From the NCBI RefSeq assembly GCF_019049245.1, contig NZ_JAGMUK010000009.1, positions 1 through 63,512 on the forward strand: 63,512 nt of DNA, given 5' to 3'. Both the position numbers and the translations under genes were made by a program. Below the pieces are notes generated by a model that saw only the letters and a list, made by a program, of their open reading frames with translations, made no database searches and was not told the origin of the DNA. Origin of the DNA: Streptomyces sp. AC555_RSS877 (lineage in GTDB: Bacteria; Actinomycetota; Actinomycetes; Streptomycetales; Streptomycetaceae). Below, piece by piece: positions 15,389 through 23,319 of the stretch. Within the stretch, counting starts at the first letter, position 1; every line of letters starts with the position of its first letter.

Positions 15389-16767
15389 CCACCGACACCG
15401 AGATGTGGGCGCCCGACGAGGCCACGGCGGAAGCTGGCCCGCGCCCGCCCGCGCGGCCCTGCGACCTCGAGGCCGAACGCATCCTCGTCGCCACCGCGAT
15501 CATGCAGCCCGCCGCGATCGACGAACTCGGCGCCGAAGGCTTCGACCCCGCCGACATCACCACCGACTGGCTCCGCTGGTCCTGGTGGGCGGTAGAAGAA
15601 CTCCGCACAGCCTTCAACGACGGCGAACTCAAATACCTCGCCGTCCACCGGCAGCTGGAGACGTGGCACGCCGAGGGCCGCATGCCAGTTCGCGTACCCG
15701 CCATCAGCGACCTCATGGAACTCAGCAACCACGCCCACTACGGTGCCGCCGCCTGGTACGCCACCCGCGTCACCAAAAAAGCCGTAGCCGCCCGCATCGT
15801 CGCCCTCGGCTACGACGCCATCCTCAAAGGAAGCAGCCCCGCCTTCGACGAAGACGCCGACGTCGCCGCCATCCAAGCCGACCTCGACGGCGCCGTCCGC
15901 CCCACCGACGAAGACCACCTCGCCGCCATCGGCGACCTCCTCCTCGACAGCATCGAACGCGCAACCACCCCGCCCTCCAACGAAGACCGCATCCCCACCG
16001 GGTTCATCGACCTCGACAGCCTGCTCTGCGGCGGCTGGGCCCCCGGCCAGCTCGTCGTCATCGGCGCCCGCCCCGCCATGGGCAAGTCGACGCTCGCCGC
16101 AGACTTCGCCCGCGGCGCCGCCATCCGCAACAAGATCCCCACCCTGTTCGAGTCGCTGGAAATGTCGCAGGCAGAACTCTCCGACCGCATCCTGTCCGCC
16201 GAAGCCCGCATCGCCCACCACCACCTCAAGCAGGGCATCGCCACCAACGACGACATGACGCGGGCCGCCCGCCGAGCCCCCGACATTGCCGCCGCCCCCC
16301 TGTGGATCAACGACGGCGCGCTGCTGTCCCTGCCCATCCTGCGCGGCCGAGTTCGCAACCTCGTCCGCACCAAAGGGCTGCGGCTCGTCATCGTCGACTA
16401 CCTGCAACTCATGCAAGCGCCGAAGGCCGAGAACCGGCAGCAGGCCGTCGCCGAGATCTCCCGCAACCTCAAGCTGATCGCCAAGGACTTCGGGATCACC
16501 GTCATCGTCCTGTGCCAGCTCAACCGCGGCCCCGAACAGCGCACCGAGAAGAAGCCGCTGGTGTCCGACCTGCGCGAGTCCGGGGCGATCGAGCAGGACG
16601 CCGACATCGTCATCCTGCTGCACCGCGAAGACGCCTACGAGAAGGAAACCCCCCGCGCCGGCGAAGCCGACCTGATCGTCGGCAAGCACCGCGGCGGGCC
16701 CACCGCCACGATCACCACCGCCTTCCAAGGCCACTACAGCCGCTTTGTCGACATGGGGCAGACATGA
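15385..16767 (+). CDS. DnaB-like replicative helicase
   Basis: 460 residues from GTG 15385. The N-terminal helical domain (about 25-170) is joined to a RecA-fold domain with Walker A GARPAMGKS (227-235), Walker B VIVDYLQL (335-342), the LCQLNR segment and the SGAIEQDAD motif of DnaB-family enzymes. It would unwind phage DNA as a hexamer after loading by the upstream DnaC-like protein. Confidence 0.9.
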   Translation: MTTDTEMWAPDEATAEAGPRPPARPCDLEAERILVATAIMQPAAIDELGAEGFDPADITTDWLRWSWWAVEELRTAFNDGELKYLAVHRQLETWHAEGRMPVRVPAISDLMELSNHAHYGAAAWYATRVTKKAVAARIVALGYDAILKGSSPAFDEDADVAAIQADLDGAVRPTDEDHLAAIGDLLLDSIERATTPPSNEDRIPTGFIDLDSLLCGGWAPGQLVVIGARPAMGKSTLAADFARGAAIRNKIPTLFESLEMSQAELSDRILSAEARIAHHHLKQGIATNDDMTRAARRAPDIAAAPLWINDGALLSLPILRGRVRNLVRTKGLRLVIVDYLQLMQAPKAENRQQAVAEISRNLKLIAKDFGITVIVLCQLNRGPEQRTEKKPLVSDLRESGAIEQDADIVILLHREDAYEKETPRAGEADLIVGKHRGGPTATITTAFQGHYSRFVDMGQT

Positions 16768-17054
16768 ACCAGCCCACGATCGAAGACATCGCCGCCATGC
16801 GCGAAGACGGCAGCCTCCGCGAGTACTTCCAGTACCTCACCGGCCGCCCCGCCCCCGCCAAGTCGAAGCCGGCCCCGCTCGCCGTAGCCCCCGACCCCGG
16901 CTACCAGGTCGCCCACACCGGCGGATGGCCGATCGGCTCCACCGCCACCGGACCCACCCCGACGCACGGCCGCTGCACCTGCCCGAAGTGCGAGCAGGCC
17001 GCCGTCGTCCAGATGCTCCGACCGCACCAGATGCCCGACGCGGGCGCCGCCTGA
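16764..17054 (+). CDS. Unknown small protein after helicase
   Basis: 96 residues from ATG 16764 (ATGA overlap). N-terminal helix (IEDIAAMREDGSLREYFQYL), Pro/Ala linker, C-terminal CTCPKCEQ metal-binding pattern. No family recognised. Confidence 0.55.
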   Translation: MNQPTIEDIAAMREDGSLREYFQYLTGRPAPAKSKPAPLAVAPDPGYQVAHTGGWPIGSTATGPTPTHGRCTCPKCEQAAVVQMLRPHQMPDAGAA

Positions 17055-17138
17055 TGGCCCGCTGGCAGCCCCCGCACCCCGCCGCACGTTGACCATCGAC
17101 CACCCACCCAACCTGACCCGCCAGTAAGGAACCCGACC

Positions 17139-17729
17139 ATGACCACCCGCCACTTCACCCCCGAGCAGCTCGAAGAGATCGGCGTCCCGTTCGAACTCGA
17201 CTGCGACGGCACCGCTGAAGAACTCGCCTGCGACACCGTCTCCACCAGCCGCTGGAACAAGACCGTCCGTCTCGTCTTCCGCGCCCCCGACGACGGCCTG
17301 ACCTATGCCGTCCGCTACCAGCGCGGCCTGACCGAGCAGCAGGAGTGCGACCTGTGGTTCGGCGACGACGAGATCAAGGCGGTCGAGGTCGAGCAGCGGC
17401 CCGTCGTCGTCCAGCAGTGGAAGCCCGTCACCGCCCCCGCCAGCCGCAGCCTCGACACGGTGCTGCCCGCCTGGGAGGCGATGTACGAGCCGGGCAACGT
17501 CTCCGACTACCTGATCGGCTACGCCAACTCCGAGGCCGCCGCGAAGGGTGCCGCGGAGGCGTGGCTGCGGTCGCAGAAGGACGAGGTCGGCCGCCTGGAG
17601 TGGCTGCCGCAGAACCCGTGGGACGGCTACGACACGGAGTTCGAGTTGATCGAGCGGCACGACGACGGCGTCGACACCGGGCCGGGGATCACCGTCCGCC
17701 GCCGCGCCGCTGCTGTCCCGTCTGCCTGA
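17139..17729 (+). CDS. Unknown protein
   Basis: 196 residues from ATG 17139 with an AAGGAA site. Mixed alpha/beta composition, with a Trp-rich centre (VVQQWKPVTAP) and RLEWLPQNPWDGYDTEF near the end. No family recognised. Confidence 0.65.
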   Translation: MTTRHFTPEQLEEIGVPFELDCDGTAEELACDTVSTSRWNKTVRLVFRAPDDGLTYAVRYQRGLTEQQECDLWFGDDEIKAVEVEQRPVVVQQWKPVTAPASRSLDTVLPAWEAMYEPGNVSDYLIGYANSEAAAKGAAEAWLRSQKDEVGRLEWLPQNPWDGYDTEFELIERHDDGVDTGPGITVRRRAAAVPSA

Positions 17730-17738
17730 GGAGCCGTC

Positions 17739-17978
17739 ATGCCCACACCCGCGTATCCGCCCGCCGACGACCGCCTCCGCCACCTGCTCGCCCAACGGAT
17801 CAACTGCCACGTCGACACCTGGAAACTCGCGTTCTTCATCGCCGGGGCTGTCGTCGACGACCCGGCCATCCGCGCCGAACTGAACCGCATCGCCGCCGCC
17901 CACACGGCGGGCCAGCCGTGCGGTGACCGGAACTGCCGCGCCTGCTTCGACGCCGCCACCGCCCGCACCGCGACCTGA
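17739..17978 (+). CDS. Unknown small protein
   Basis: 79 residues from ATG 17739 with GAGGAG upstream. C-terminal CGDRNCRAC could bind a metal. No family. Confidence 0.55.
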   Translation: MPTPAYPPADDRLRHLLAQRINCHVDTWKLAFFIAGAVVDDPAIRAELNRIAAAHTAGQPCGDRNCRACFDAATARTAT

Positions 17979-17986
17979 GGAGCCAC

Positions 17987-18298
17987 ATGACCACCGTCGA
18001 GTTCTTCATCCAATGCGAGCAGCCCGACGGCTCGTGGGAACAGGCCAGCAGCATAACCACCGACGTGGACTTCGCAGCCGAGCGGCTGATCCGACGACGC
18101 GAGATGCAGCCCGAGTTCACGTTCCGCCTGGCCGAGCGCACCACCACAGTCGTGGTGCGGCCGCTGCCCGACTGCCTCGACTGCCGTCATTGGAAGTGCG
18201 ACGGCAACGGGCCGTGCGGAGCTCTGCTCAGCGTCAGCGCTGTCAGCGAGCGTCGATGCACCTGCGCGGGTCCTGCCGCCGCCTCGTCCGCCCCGTGA
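17987..18298 (+). CDS. Unknown small Cys-containing protein
   Basis: 103 residues from ATG 17987 with GAGGAG upstream. CLDCRHWKCDGNGPC and CTCAG near the C-terminus suggest a zinc ribbon. Followed by a strong terminator. Confidence 0.55.
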   Translation: MTTVEFFIQCEQPDGSWEQASSITTDVDFAAERLIRRREMQPEFTFRLAERTTTVVVRPLPDCLDCRHWKCDGNGPCGALLSVSAVSERRCTCAGPAAASSAP

Positions 18299-18306
18299 CC
18301 GGAGAC

Positions 18307-18337
18307 GAGCCCCGGGCGCTGGAATCGCCCGGGGCTC
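18307..18337 (+). terminator. 12-bp GC stem terminator
   Basis: GAGCCCCGGGCG (18307-18318), 7-base loop, CGCCCGGGGCTC (18326-18337). Perfect pairing directly after the stop at 18298. Confidence 0.75.
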
Positions 18338-18387
18338 GCACCCCGACCTTTCCACACCCCGCCGGCCCCGACCGAAGGAACAACCCG

Positions 18388-19332
18388 ATGACCCAGCCCG
18401 AGCCCATCCGTAAGAGCCTCCTGCCGTGCACGCCGCCGCCTGAGTGGGAGTTCCACACCGTCCTCGGCGCCCGCTCGGACACCAGCGGCGTCGCCCTATT
18501 CCCCGGCGACACCGGCCCGGTCGTGATCCGCCGCCGCGTCTCCTACGGCGACTGGGAGCCTGTGCGTCCGGGCTGCTGGGCGGAGGAACCGCCGACCGAC
18601 GCTGCTGCCGTTCCTGCCGGGGTGGCGCCCGCCCCCGACCAGACCGCGCCTGAGCTGACCGCCGAGGAGGCCCGCGACCTCGTCGACGAACTCGGCCTCC
18701 AGCTGTACCGATCCGAGGACGCGTTGGCGTTCGTCGAAGAGTGCTGCGTGATCGCCGACCGGGAGCAGCGCCCCGTGACCACGGCCATGGTGCGGGAGTG
18801 GCTGAAGGGCGCACGCTGCGGACGCCAACTGCTCGCCGACGCTGAGGACCGGGCCGCCTTTGAGTCCGCCCTCGCCAGCCAGACCGGGCCCAAAGCCGAC
18901 TCAAAGCCCGCCACCGACCGGGCGGATGCCGCCGAGCGTCGCGAGCGGTACGCCACCCCACTGTTCGCGATCATGCGACAGAACGGCTGGGACGGCGAGC
19001 ACACCGAGCAGGTGGACCGCGAGATGGACCTCGTGCTTGACGCCGTGCTGGCCGTCGCGGACGCCGAGCAGGCCGAGCTGCGCCGTGAACGGGACCTCGC
19101 CATCGCCCACGACCGGCAGCCCTACCCGACAGCGTGGGCCTACGAGCAGGCATGCAAAGCGCTGCACCGGAAGGAAGCCGCGATCGAACGCGTGCTGGAG
19201 TTCGCGGCCAGCCTCGACGAGATCGGCCGCCGACTGGCCGGGCCGGACGCGGTACACCCGGTGGCCGCGCGCATCCGGCACCTGCTCGACACGCAGCCCG
19301 TTGGTGGGGCGCAGCAGCCGAAGGAGGCGTGA
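18388..19332 (+). CDS. Unknown early protein, helical C-terminus
   Basis: 314 residues from ATG 18388 with an AAGGAAC site. The N-terminal 70 residues look beta-rich and the remainder is strongly helical and charged (AEQAELRRERDLAIAHDRQP). Proteins of this architecture are common, but uncharacterised, in Streptomyces phages and plasmids. Confidence 0.65.
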   Translation: MTQPEPIRKSLLPCTPPPEWEFHTVLGARSDTSGVALFPGDTGPVVIRRRVSYGDWEPVRPGCWAEEPPTDAAAVPAGVAPAPDQTAPELTAEEARDLVDELGLQLYRSEDALAFVEECCVIADREQRPVTTAMVREWLKGARCGRQLLADAEDRAAFESALASQTGPKADSKPATDRADAAERRERYATPLFAIMRQNGWDGEHTEQVDREMDLVLDAVLAVADAEQAELRRERDLAIAHDRQPYPTAWAYEQACKALHRKEAAIERVLEFAASLDEIGRRLAGPDAVHPVAARIRHLLDTQPVGGAQQPKEA

Positions 19333-19523
19333 TGCAGCGCGAACTGAACGCGTGCGGCTTCTCCTCCGAGACGATCGCCGCCGAGTACGAGACCGACGCC
19401 GCCCTCGCCGAGGCCGGACAGGACATGGCCGACCCGTACTTCCTCGCCGCGTTCGCCGCCGAGGACGCACACCGGGCCCTCGACTGGGCCGCCGCGCAGC
19501 AGCCGAAGGAGGACCCGTCGTGA
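19332..19523 (+). CDS. Unknown small acidic protein
   Basis: 63 residues from ATG 19332 (TGATG junction). Helical and acidic; no motif. Overlaps the next GTG. Confidence 0.5.
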   Translation: MQRELNACGFSSETIAAEYETDAALAEAGQDMADPYFLAAFAAEDAHRALDWAAAQQPKEDPS

Positions 19524-19786
19524 TCGCCGAGGCCATCGACACCGTGGTCACGCTCGGCGTCGCGCTCCTCGCGTGGATCGTCCTCCTCGCCGCGGTGGCC
19601 ACGCTCGCCGGGTGGACCGTCGTCGTCACCGTCGCGTGCGCCTGCCGAGGCCTGTGGCGAGGCGTGGCGGGGGTTGTGGCGCTCGTGCGGCACTCCGAGG
19701 TTCCCGCCTCGCCTCCCGAGTCCCACAAGCCCGCAGACGCCCGCACGCGCCCCTCGTGGGCCCACATCGACAAGGAAGCCGCATGA
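19520..19786 (+). CDS. Small membrane protein
   Basis: 88 residues from GTG 19520. One long hydrophobic stretch (VTLGVALLAWIVLLAAVATL continuing to about residue 40) gives one or two membrane helices, followed by a soluble tail ending PSWAHIDKEAA. That ending recurs as PSWAHTEQDTA in the next gene. Confidence 0.55.
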   Translation: MIAEAIDTVVTLGVALLAWIVLLAAVATLAGWTVVVTVACACRGLWRGVAGVVALVRHSEVPASPPESHKPADARTRPSWAHIDKEAA

Positions 19787-20091
19787 ACTGCACCAGGCAC
19801 CACGCTCAAGGCACCGCAACCGAACCCGTCCACGAAGTCCGCCTCACCCCCGTCAAACGCGCCCCCACCACCTACACGCTGCACCGCCTACGCCGCTGGA
19901 GGTGGGACCTGAAGACCTACACCCCCAACCCGATCGACACCCGGCCGCTCATGGTGACCGGCGGCGGTCACGAACTGGGCTACACGTTCACCCGCTGGGG
20001 CGCCCTGCGGCACATCGCCCGCGCGATCAGCAAGACCCCGAGCCCCGGCATCGCGCCCTCGTGGGCCCACACCGAACAGGACACCGCATGA
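19783..20091 (+). CDS. Unknown basic protein
   Basis: 102 residues from ATG 19783 (ATGA overlap). Basic, with KRAPTTYTLHRLRRWRWDLK and a helix ending PSWAHTEQDTA, homologous at the DNA level to the 3' end of the previous gene. No family recognised. Confidence 0.55.
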   Translation: MNCTRHHAQGTATEPVHEVRLTPVKRAPTTYTLHRLRRWRWDLKTYTPNPIDTRPLMVTGGGHELGYTFTRWGALRHIARAISKTPSPGIAPSWAHTEQDTA

Positions 20092-20504
20092 CCGACCGCC
20101 ACACCGTCGACAGCATCACCAGTGACGCACTCGACGCCCTCTACGAATCCCTCGAAGCAGCCCAAGACACCGAGCTGTACCGCCAGCTGCGCGGCGCAGA
20201 CGCGGCGTTCGCATCGGCCAGCATCCGCGCCGCGCGCGCCGAGGCCGCCATCGCCCGCGTCCGCGCTCTCTGTTCGCCGGAGCAGAACACGGATGCACTG
20301 GGCTACCTCCGCCGATCGCAGGACGTCCTCGCCGCCCTCGACCAGCCCGCGCCCGGCCTGGCAGCTACCCAAGCGACCGACGGCCCGGCATGGATGCTCG
20401 CTGGCACCCGCGACCTGTCCATCCCCGCCCACGACGGCGGGCCGACCGTCCGCGAAGCCGCCGACGCGGACGCGCGCTGGCCGCTCGAAAAACACGGCGA
20501 GTGA
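20088..20504 (+). CDS. Unknown helical protein
   Basis: 138 residues from ATG 20088. Ala-rich helices (ASASIRAARAEAAIARVRAL). No family. Overlaps the next GTG. Confidence 0.55.
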   Translation: MTDRHTVDSITSDALDALYESLEAAQDTELYRQLRGADAAFASASIRAARAEAAIARVRALCSPEQNTDALGYLRRSQDVLAALDQPAPGLAATQATDGPAWMLAGTRDLSIPAHDGGPTVREAADADARWPLEKHGE

Positions 20505-20620
20505 CCACCTGGCCGTTCCTCGCCGCCGCCATCGGCGCCGGACTGGTTGCCAACGCCGGGTTCGCCGCGGCGCGGTGGCGGAAACGACGGCGGTGGAGAC
20601 GGGACCAGCGGCGGGAATGA
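20501..20620 (+). CDS. 39-residue membrane peptide
   Basis: GTG 20501 overlaps the previous stop. One hydrophobic helix (WPFLAAAIGAGLVANAGFAA) is followed by an extremely basic tail (RWRKRRRWRRDQRRE). A tail like this could bind nucleic acid or lipid head groups. Last gene before the convergent terminator. Confidence 0.45.
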   Translation: MTTWPFLAAAIGAGLVANAGFAAARWRKRRRWRRDQRRE

Positions 20621-20659
20621 CGAAGGGCCCTCTCCGATTGCGGCGGAGAGGGCCCTTCG
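20621..20659. terminator. 16-bp perfect-stem bidirectional terminator
   Basis: CGAAGGGCCCTCTCCG (20621-20636), loop ATTGCGG, CGGAGAGGGCCCTTCG (20644-20659), placed between the rightward early genes and the leftward gene ending at 20672. Confidence 0.85.
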
Positions 20660-20671
20660 CTGTGTGCGGGG

Positions 20672-20917
20672 TCAGGCCGCTTCCTCGATGGCTGCCTTCT
20701 TCGGATTCTTGATCACGTACCGCACCCACGACTGCGTCAACCCCAACCGCGACGCCAGCACTTCCACCGGGACGCCCCGCCGGTGTGCCGCCCGCAGCAC
20801 CTCGTTCCGGCGCAGCTTCCAGCCCTTCACTGCCTGCTTGCTCGCGATACCCCGATGCAGCACCCCCGCCACCGTGAGCAGCAACCGGCCCAATGTGTCG
20901 TCCAACTTGCGTCGCAC
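20672..20917 (-). CDS. Small HTH DNA-binding protein
   Basis: 81 residues from GTG 20917. The C-terminal half contains a helix-turn-helix (RRGVPVEVLASRLGLTQSWV) followed by VRYVIKNPKKAA. The N-terminus is basic and helical. Last gene of the leftward regulatory block. Confidence 0.6.
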   Translation of the reverse strand: MRRKLDDTLGRLLLTVAGVLHRGIASKQAVKGWKLRRNEVLRAAHRRGVPVEVLASRLGLTQSWVRYVIKNPKKAAIEEAA

Positions 20918-21057
20918 TCCAGCCCCCTGTCAGTGCACCGACAATCGACCTTCACAACGGTCGACGGCGCACCAAGGCGGCACAAGGGCGCAAACGCGGC
21001 GCACGCGAACGCCCTCGCATCCGATGGCCGGGATACGGGGGGCGCTTGGTGGCGTGG

Positions 21058-21372
21058 TCAGGCGGTCGGCGCCGGGACCTCGGTCAGCTGGTACGGCTCC
21101 GGCAGTTCCGGCATCGGCACCCTCAGCACCCGACCCAGCATCGCGCGCGCCATCATCTGCCACTCTGCGTCGGGCCGGCCTGCCGGGCGAACGAACAGCA
21201 AGGAGCCGTCCTTGCGCACGTAGGTGCCGCCGGTGAAACCCGGGCCGGTCTCCAGAGTCGACACGTCGACGCGGAACTCGGCGAGCAGGTCATCGAGCGC
21301 GGTATCCATCAGATGGTCAACCGTGGTGGATTTCACGGGCCGCTCTAACGCGGCATGGGTAAGCTGAGGCAC
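21058..21372 (-). CDS. Unknown protein of the regulatory block
   Basis: 104 residues from GTG 21372 with a GGAAGGAAGG ribosome site. Contains a probable strand pair TYVRKDGSLLFVRP and a helix AEWQMMARAMLGRVL. It lies 94 bases downstream of the XRE-TPR gene. Similar small genes accompany XRE regulators in Streptomyces, but I cannot assign a function. Confidence 0.6.
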   Translation of the reverse strand: MPQLTHAALERPVKSTTVDHLMDTALDDLLAEFRVDVSTLETGPGFTGGTYVRKDGSLLFVRPAGRPDAEWQMMARAMLGRVLRVPMPELPEPYQLTEVPAPTA

Positions 21373-21403
21373 GAGAACCTTCCTTCCAGGGTTGGGTTTC
21401 TTG

Positions 21404-21457
21404 ATCGGCGAGTTACAGCTCGCCGATAGAACGGGCCGGGTGTTGACGCACCCGGCC
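21404..21457 (-). terminator. Two tandem hairpins after the XRE-TPR gene
   Basis: GGCCGGGTG/CACCCGGCC (21434-21442 and 21449-21457) and ATCGGCGAG/CTCGCCGAT (21404-21412 and 21419-21427). They lie between the stop at 21467 and the next leftward gene, so one or both should end or attenuate the XRE transcript. Confidence 0.65.
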
Positions 21458-21466
21458 GTTCGCGTT

Positions 21467-22669
21467 TCAGGTGCCGAGTGCAGTAATCGCCTCCCTCAGG
21501 TCGGTTGCCGCGTGCGAGTGCTGGAATCGGGGCGCCGACAGCATCGAGCTCACGCGATGCGCGCGCTTGTTGATCCAGCTGATCTGGGCCTCGGCGGGGA
21601 GTGCCAGTACAGGGGCCATCGCCTCGGCTGCCGCTTCGACCTCGCCGAGTTGTACCTGGGCGGTCGCCAGGTAGATGTGGCACAGCCGCTCGTCGTCGAG
21701 GGACCGCTGCTCCGGCGCCATCTGCTTCCAAGAGGCGATCGCGGCCTCGGCTTCGGTTGCTGCGGTGCGCGCGTCGTCGCCGCCGTCCAGCCAGATCAAG
21801 GACGAGGCGGCGTAATACCGCTGCTTGGTCTCCGAGAATTCGAAGAGGCCGGCCAGGGAGTCGGGGCGGTGGATGCGCTCGCGTGCCTGCTCAGCGAGAT
21901 GCAGGGTGCGATTGGCGCCCCGGCTGTCGCCGAGGTTGGCGAGGCACTGGACCTCACCGCACACGAGCCGCGCCTCCCCGGAGCCTGGAACATCGCCGGC
22001 GTACTGGAGCCCGTCACGGACGTAATCCAGGGCGATGCCGTAGTCGCCGTTGAAGCGGGCGATCAGGGACTGCGTGCCACGCACCCACATCAGGAGTTCG
22101 GTGTCGCCCGCGTACTGGGCGCAGCGACCTGCGGCGCGCGCGTGCTCTAACGCGGCGTCGGCATCGCCGAGGTCGAGGGCGGCGTAGGCGAGGATTCCGG
22201 AGAGGCGCCCGGCGGCGACGTAGAGGTCGGCCCGCTCGTGGGGTCCGTGCCGGTAGTCCTGGAGGCGTTGGAGTGCGTCGCGGCGAAGCGTGTCGGCGCG
22301 GAGCAGCATCGGGCCGGGTGCCTGGGCGAGGTAGTCGACTGCCGTCTCTTCGACCCCGGCGTGGAGCTGGTCGATTTCCAGGTCGGCGAGCGCCATGAGG
22401 TCACGCGAGGTTGCGAGGGAGGCGGCCAGCGTCTTGCGGGTGGCTGCCTGTTCCTGCCGTTGTGAATGCTCGCGAAGGAACTCGGCGACGAGTGCCCCGT
22501 TTGCGTGCAGGGCGGTATCGGCTGCTTCCGCCAGCTCTGCCGTGGGGGCTCGCCGTCCTGTCTCCACATGGTGGATGTGGGTGCGGTGCATGAGGATTCG
22601 GCTGGACAGTTCAGCGAGGGTAAGGCCGGCGTCTTGCCGGTGTCGGCGGAGCTCCGTTCCGAAGGTCAT
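21467..22669 (-). CDS. XRE-family regulator with TPR-like C-terminal domain
   Basis: 400 residues from ATG 22669 (AGGATG just upstream). An upstream in-frame start at 22774 would add 35 non-conserved residues across the operator. HTH at residues 5-55 (TLAELSSRILMHRTHIHHVE), then about 330 residues of TPR-like helical repeats. This is the architecture of many Streptomyces XRE-TPR regulators, some of which respond to peptides or developmental signals. It may be a second immunity regulator or an acquired host-type gene. Confidence 0.75.
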   Translation of the reverse strand: MTFGTELRRHRQDAGLTLAELSSRILMHRTHIHHVETGRRAPTAELAEAADTALHANGALVAEFLREHSQRQEQAATRKTLAASLATSRDLMALADLEIDQLHAGVEETAVDYLAQAPGPMLLRADTLRRDALQRLQDYRHGPHERADLYVAAGRLSGILAYAALDLGDADAALEHARAAGRCAQYAGDTELLMWVRGTQSLIARFNGDYGIALDYVRDGLQYAGDVPGSGEARLVCGEVQCLANLGDSRGANRTLHLAEQARERIHRPDSLAGLFEFSETKQRYYAASSLIWLDGGDDARTAATEAEAAIASWKQMAPEQRSLDDERLCHIYLATAQVQLGEVEAAAEAMAPVLALPAEAQISWINKRAHRVSSMLSAPRFQHSHAATDLREAITALGT

Positions 22670-22712
22670 GCCGTCATCCTGTCGCCGCTTGCGGGTTGGG
22701 CGGAGGGGGTTG

Positions 22713-22757
22713 CTGTTGTCAGATTCGCCTGTTGCCGATTGACAACAGGCTGAATCT
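22713..22757. promoter_or_regulatory. Nested CTGTTG/CAACAG palindromes upstream of the XRE-TPR gene
   Basis: CTGTTGTC (22713-22720) mirrors GACAACAG (22741-22748). AGATTC-g-CCTGTTG (22721-22734) mirrors CAACAGG-ct-GAATCT (22743-22757). This is a compact operator, probably for autoregulation by the adjacent XRE protein. Confidence 0.5.
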
Positions 22758-22799
22758 GGAACGGCGCTCAGCATGGTGGTGCGCTGAGGTCATGAGGAA

Positions 22800-23102
22800 T
22801 TACTGCTCGGGCTTTTCGCTCTCGCCGCTTTCTGGTGCTGTCTTTTCGGCGGCGCCCCTTCCGCGCGGTTTTTCGCGATTTCGGAAGAATTCCTCCACGG
22901 GCCCCCACTCCATCATCCAGACCCGGCCGGCTCGGAGTCTCCGCTCGGGTGGGATGGGCCAGTCGGGGTCGGTGTCGGCGATGTGGCGGACGCCCTGCCG
23001 CGTGATCGGTCTGGAGACGAGGCCAAGCTTGTTCAGCCGCTCGGCGATCTCTGTGAAGGTGACCAGGTCGGGCATCCCTCCCTTCTCGTCATCGGCTGTC
23101 AT
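22800..23102 (-). CDS. MerR/excisionase-like DNA-binding protein
   Basis: 100 residues from ATG 23102 with GGAGAGGAAC upstream. FTEIAERLNKLGLVSRPITR, WPIPPERRLRAGRVW and EEFFRNR give the helix-turn-helix plus wing outline of MerR/excisionase-type proteins. Charged C-terminal tail. Its gene diverges from the transfer-like operon. Confidence 0.55.
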   Translation of the reverse strand: MTADDEKGGMPDLVTFTEIAERLNKLGLVSRPITRQGVRHIADTDPDWPIPPERRLRAGRVWMMEWGPVEEFFRNREKPRGRGAAEKTAPESGESEKPEQ

Positions 23103-23132
23103 GTCGCCATTGTTCCTCTCCGCCCGACGTAC

Positions 23133-23161
23133 TTGTCAACGGTTAAGTGTTCCTCTACTGT
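23133..23161 (+). promoter_or_regulatory. Sigma70-type promoter TTGTCA-N17-TACTGT
   Basis: -35 TTGTCA (23133-23138) and -10 TACTGT (23156-23161) with optimal 17-base spacing. Transcription would begin near 23168 and read through the three hairpins into the gene at 23320. The complementary strand reads TTGACA over the same bases, so a leftward promoter for 22800-23102 may overlap. Confidence 0.55.
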
Positions 23162-23174
23162 CGAAGACGAACGA

Positions 23175-23276
23175 AGCCCCGACCGGTGGTTGCACACCGA
23201 ATCGGGGCTGCTCAACAGCCCTCCCCAGTGGTTGCACACCGGGGAGGGCCTGCCTGATCGGGTGGTTGCACACCCG
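23175..23276 (+). repeat. Three consecutive hairpins each presenting GTGGTTGCACACC
   Basis: The element GTGGTTGCACACC occurs at 23186-23198, 23228-23240 and 23262-23274. Each copy sits in a stem-loop with a different stem: AGCCCCGA/TCGGGGCT (23175-23182 with 23202-23209), GCCCTCCCC/GGGGAGGGC (23218-23226 with 23241-23249), and CGGGTG/CACCCG (23259-23264 with 23271-23276). Different stems with a constant loop sequence suggest selection on RNA structure. The array lies in the predicted 5' leader of the transfer-like operon. Confidence 0.7.
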
Positions 23277-23319
23277 GCCAGAACATCCGGAACCACCTGC
23301 GCTATCAGGAGGACCAGAC

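Noticed and set aside
17054..17092. 12-codon frame starting at ATG 17054 after the post-helicase gene
   Set aside because: Only a TGATG junction supports it; no conserved content.
23186..23274. Three regularly spaced 13-mers as a mini CRISPR array
   Set aside because: Spacers are 21-29 bases and form stems with their flanks, repeats are too short, and no cas gene is present.
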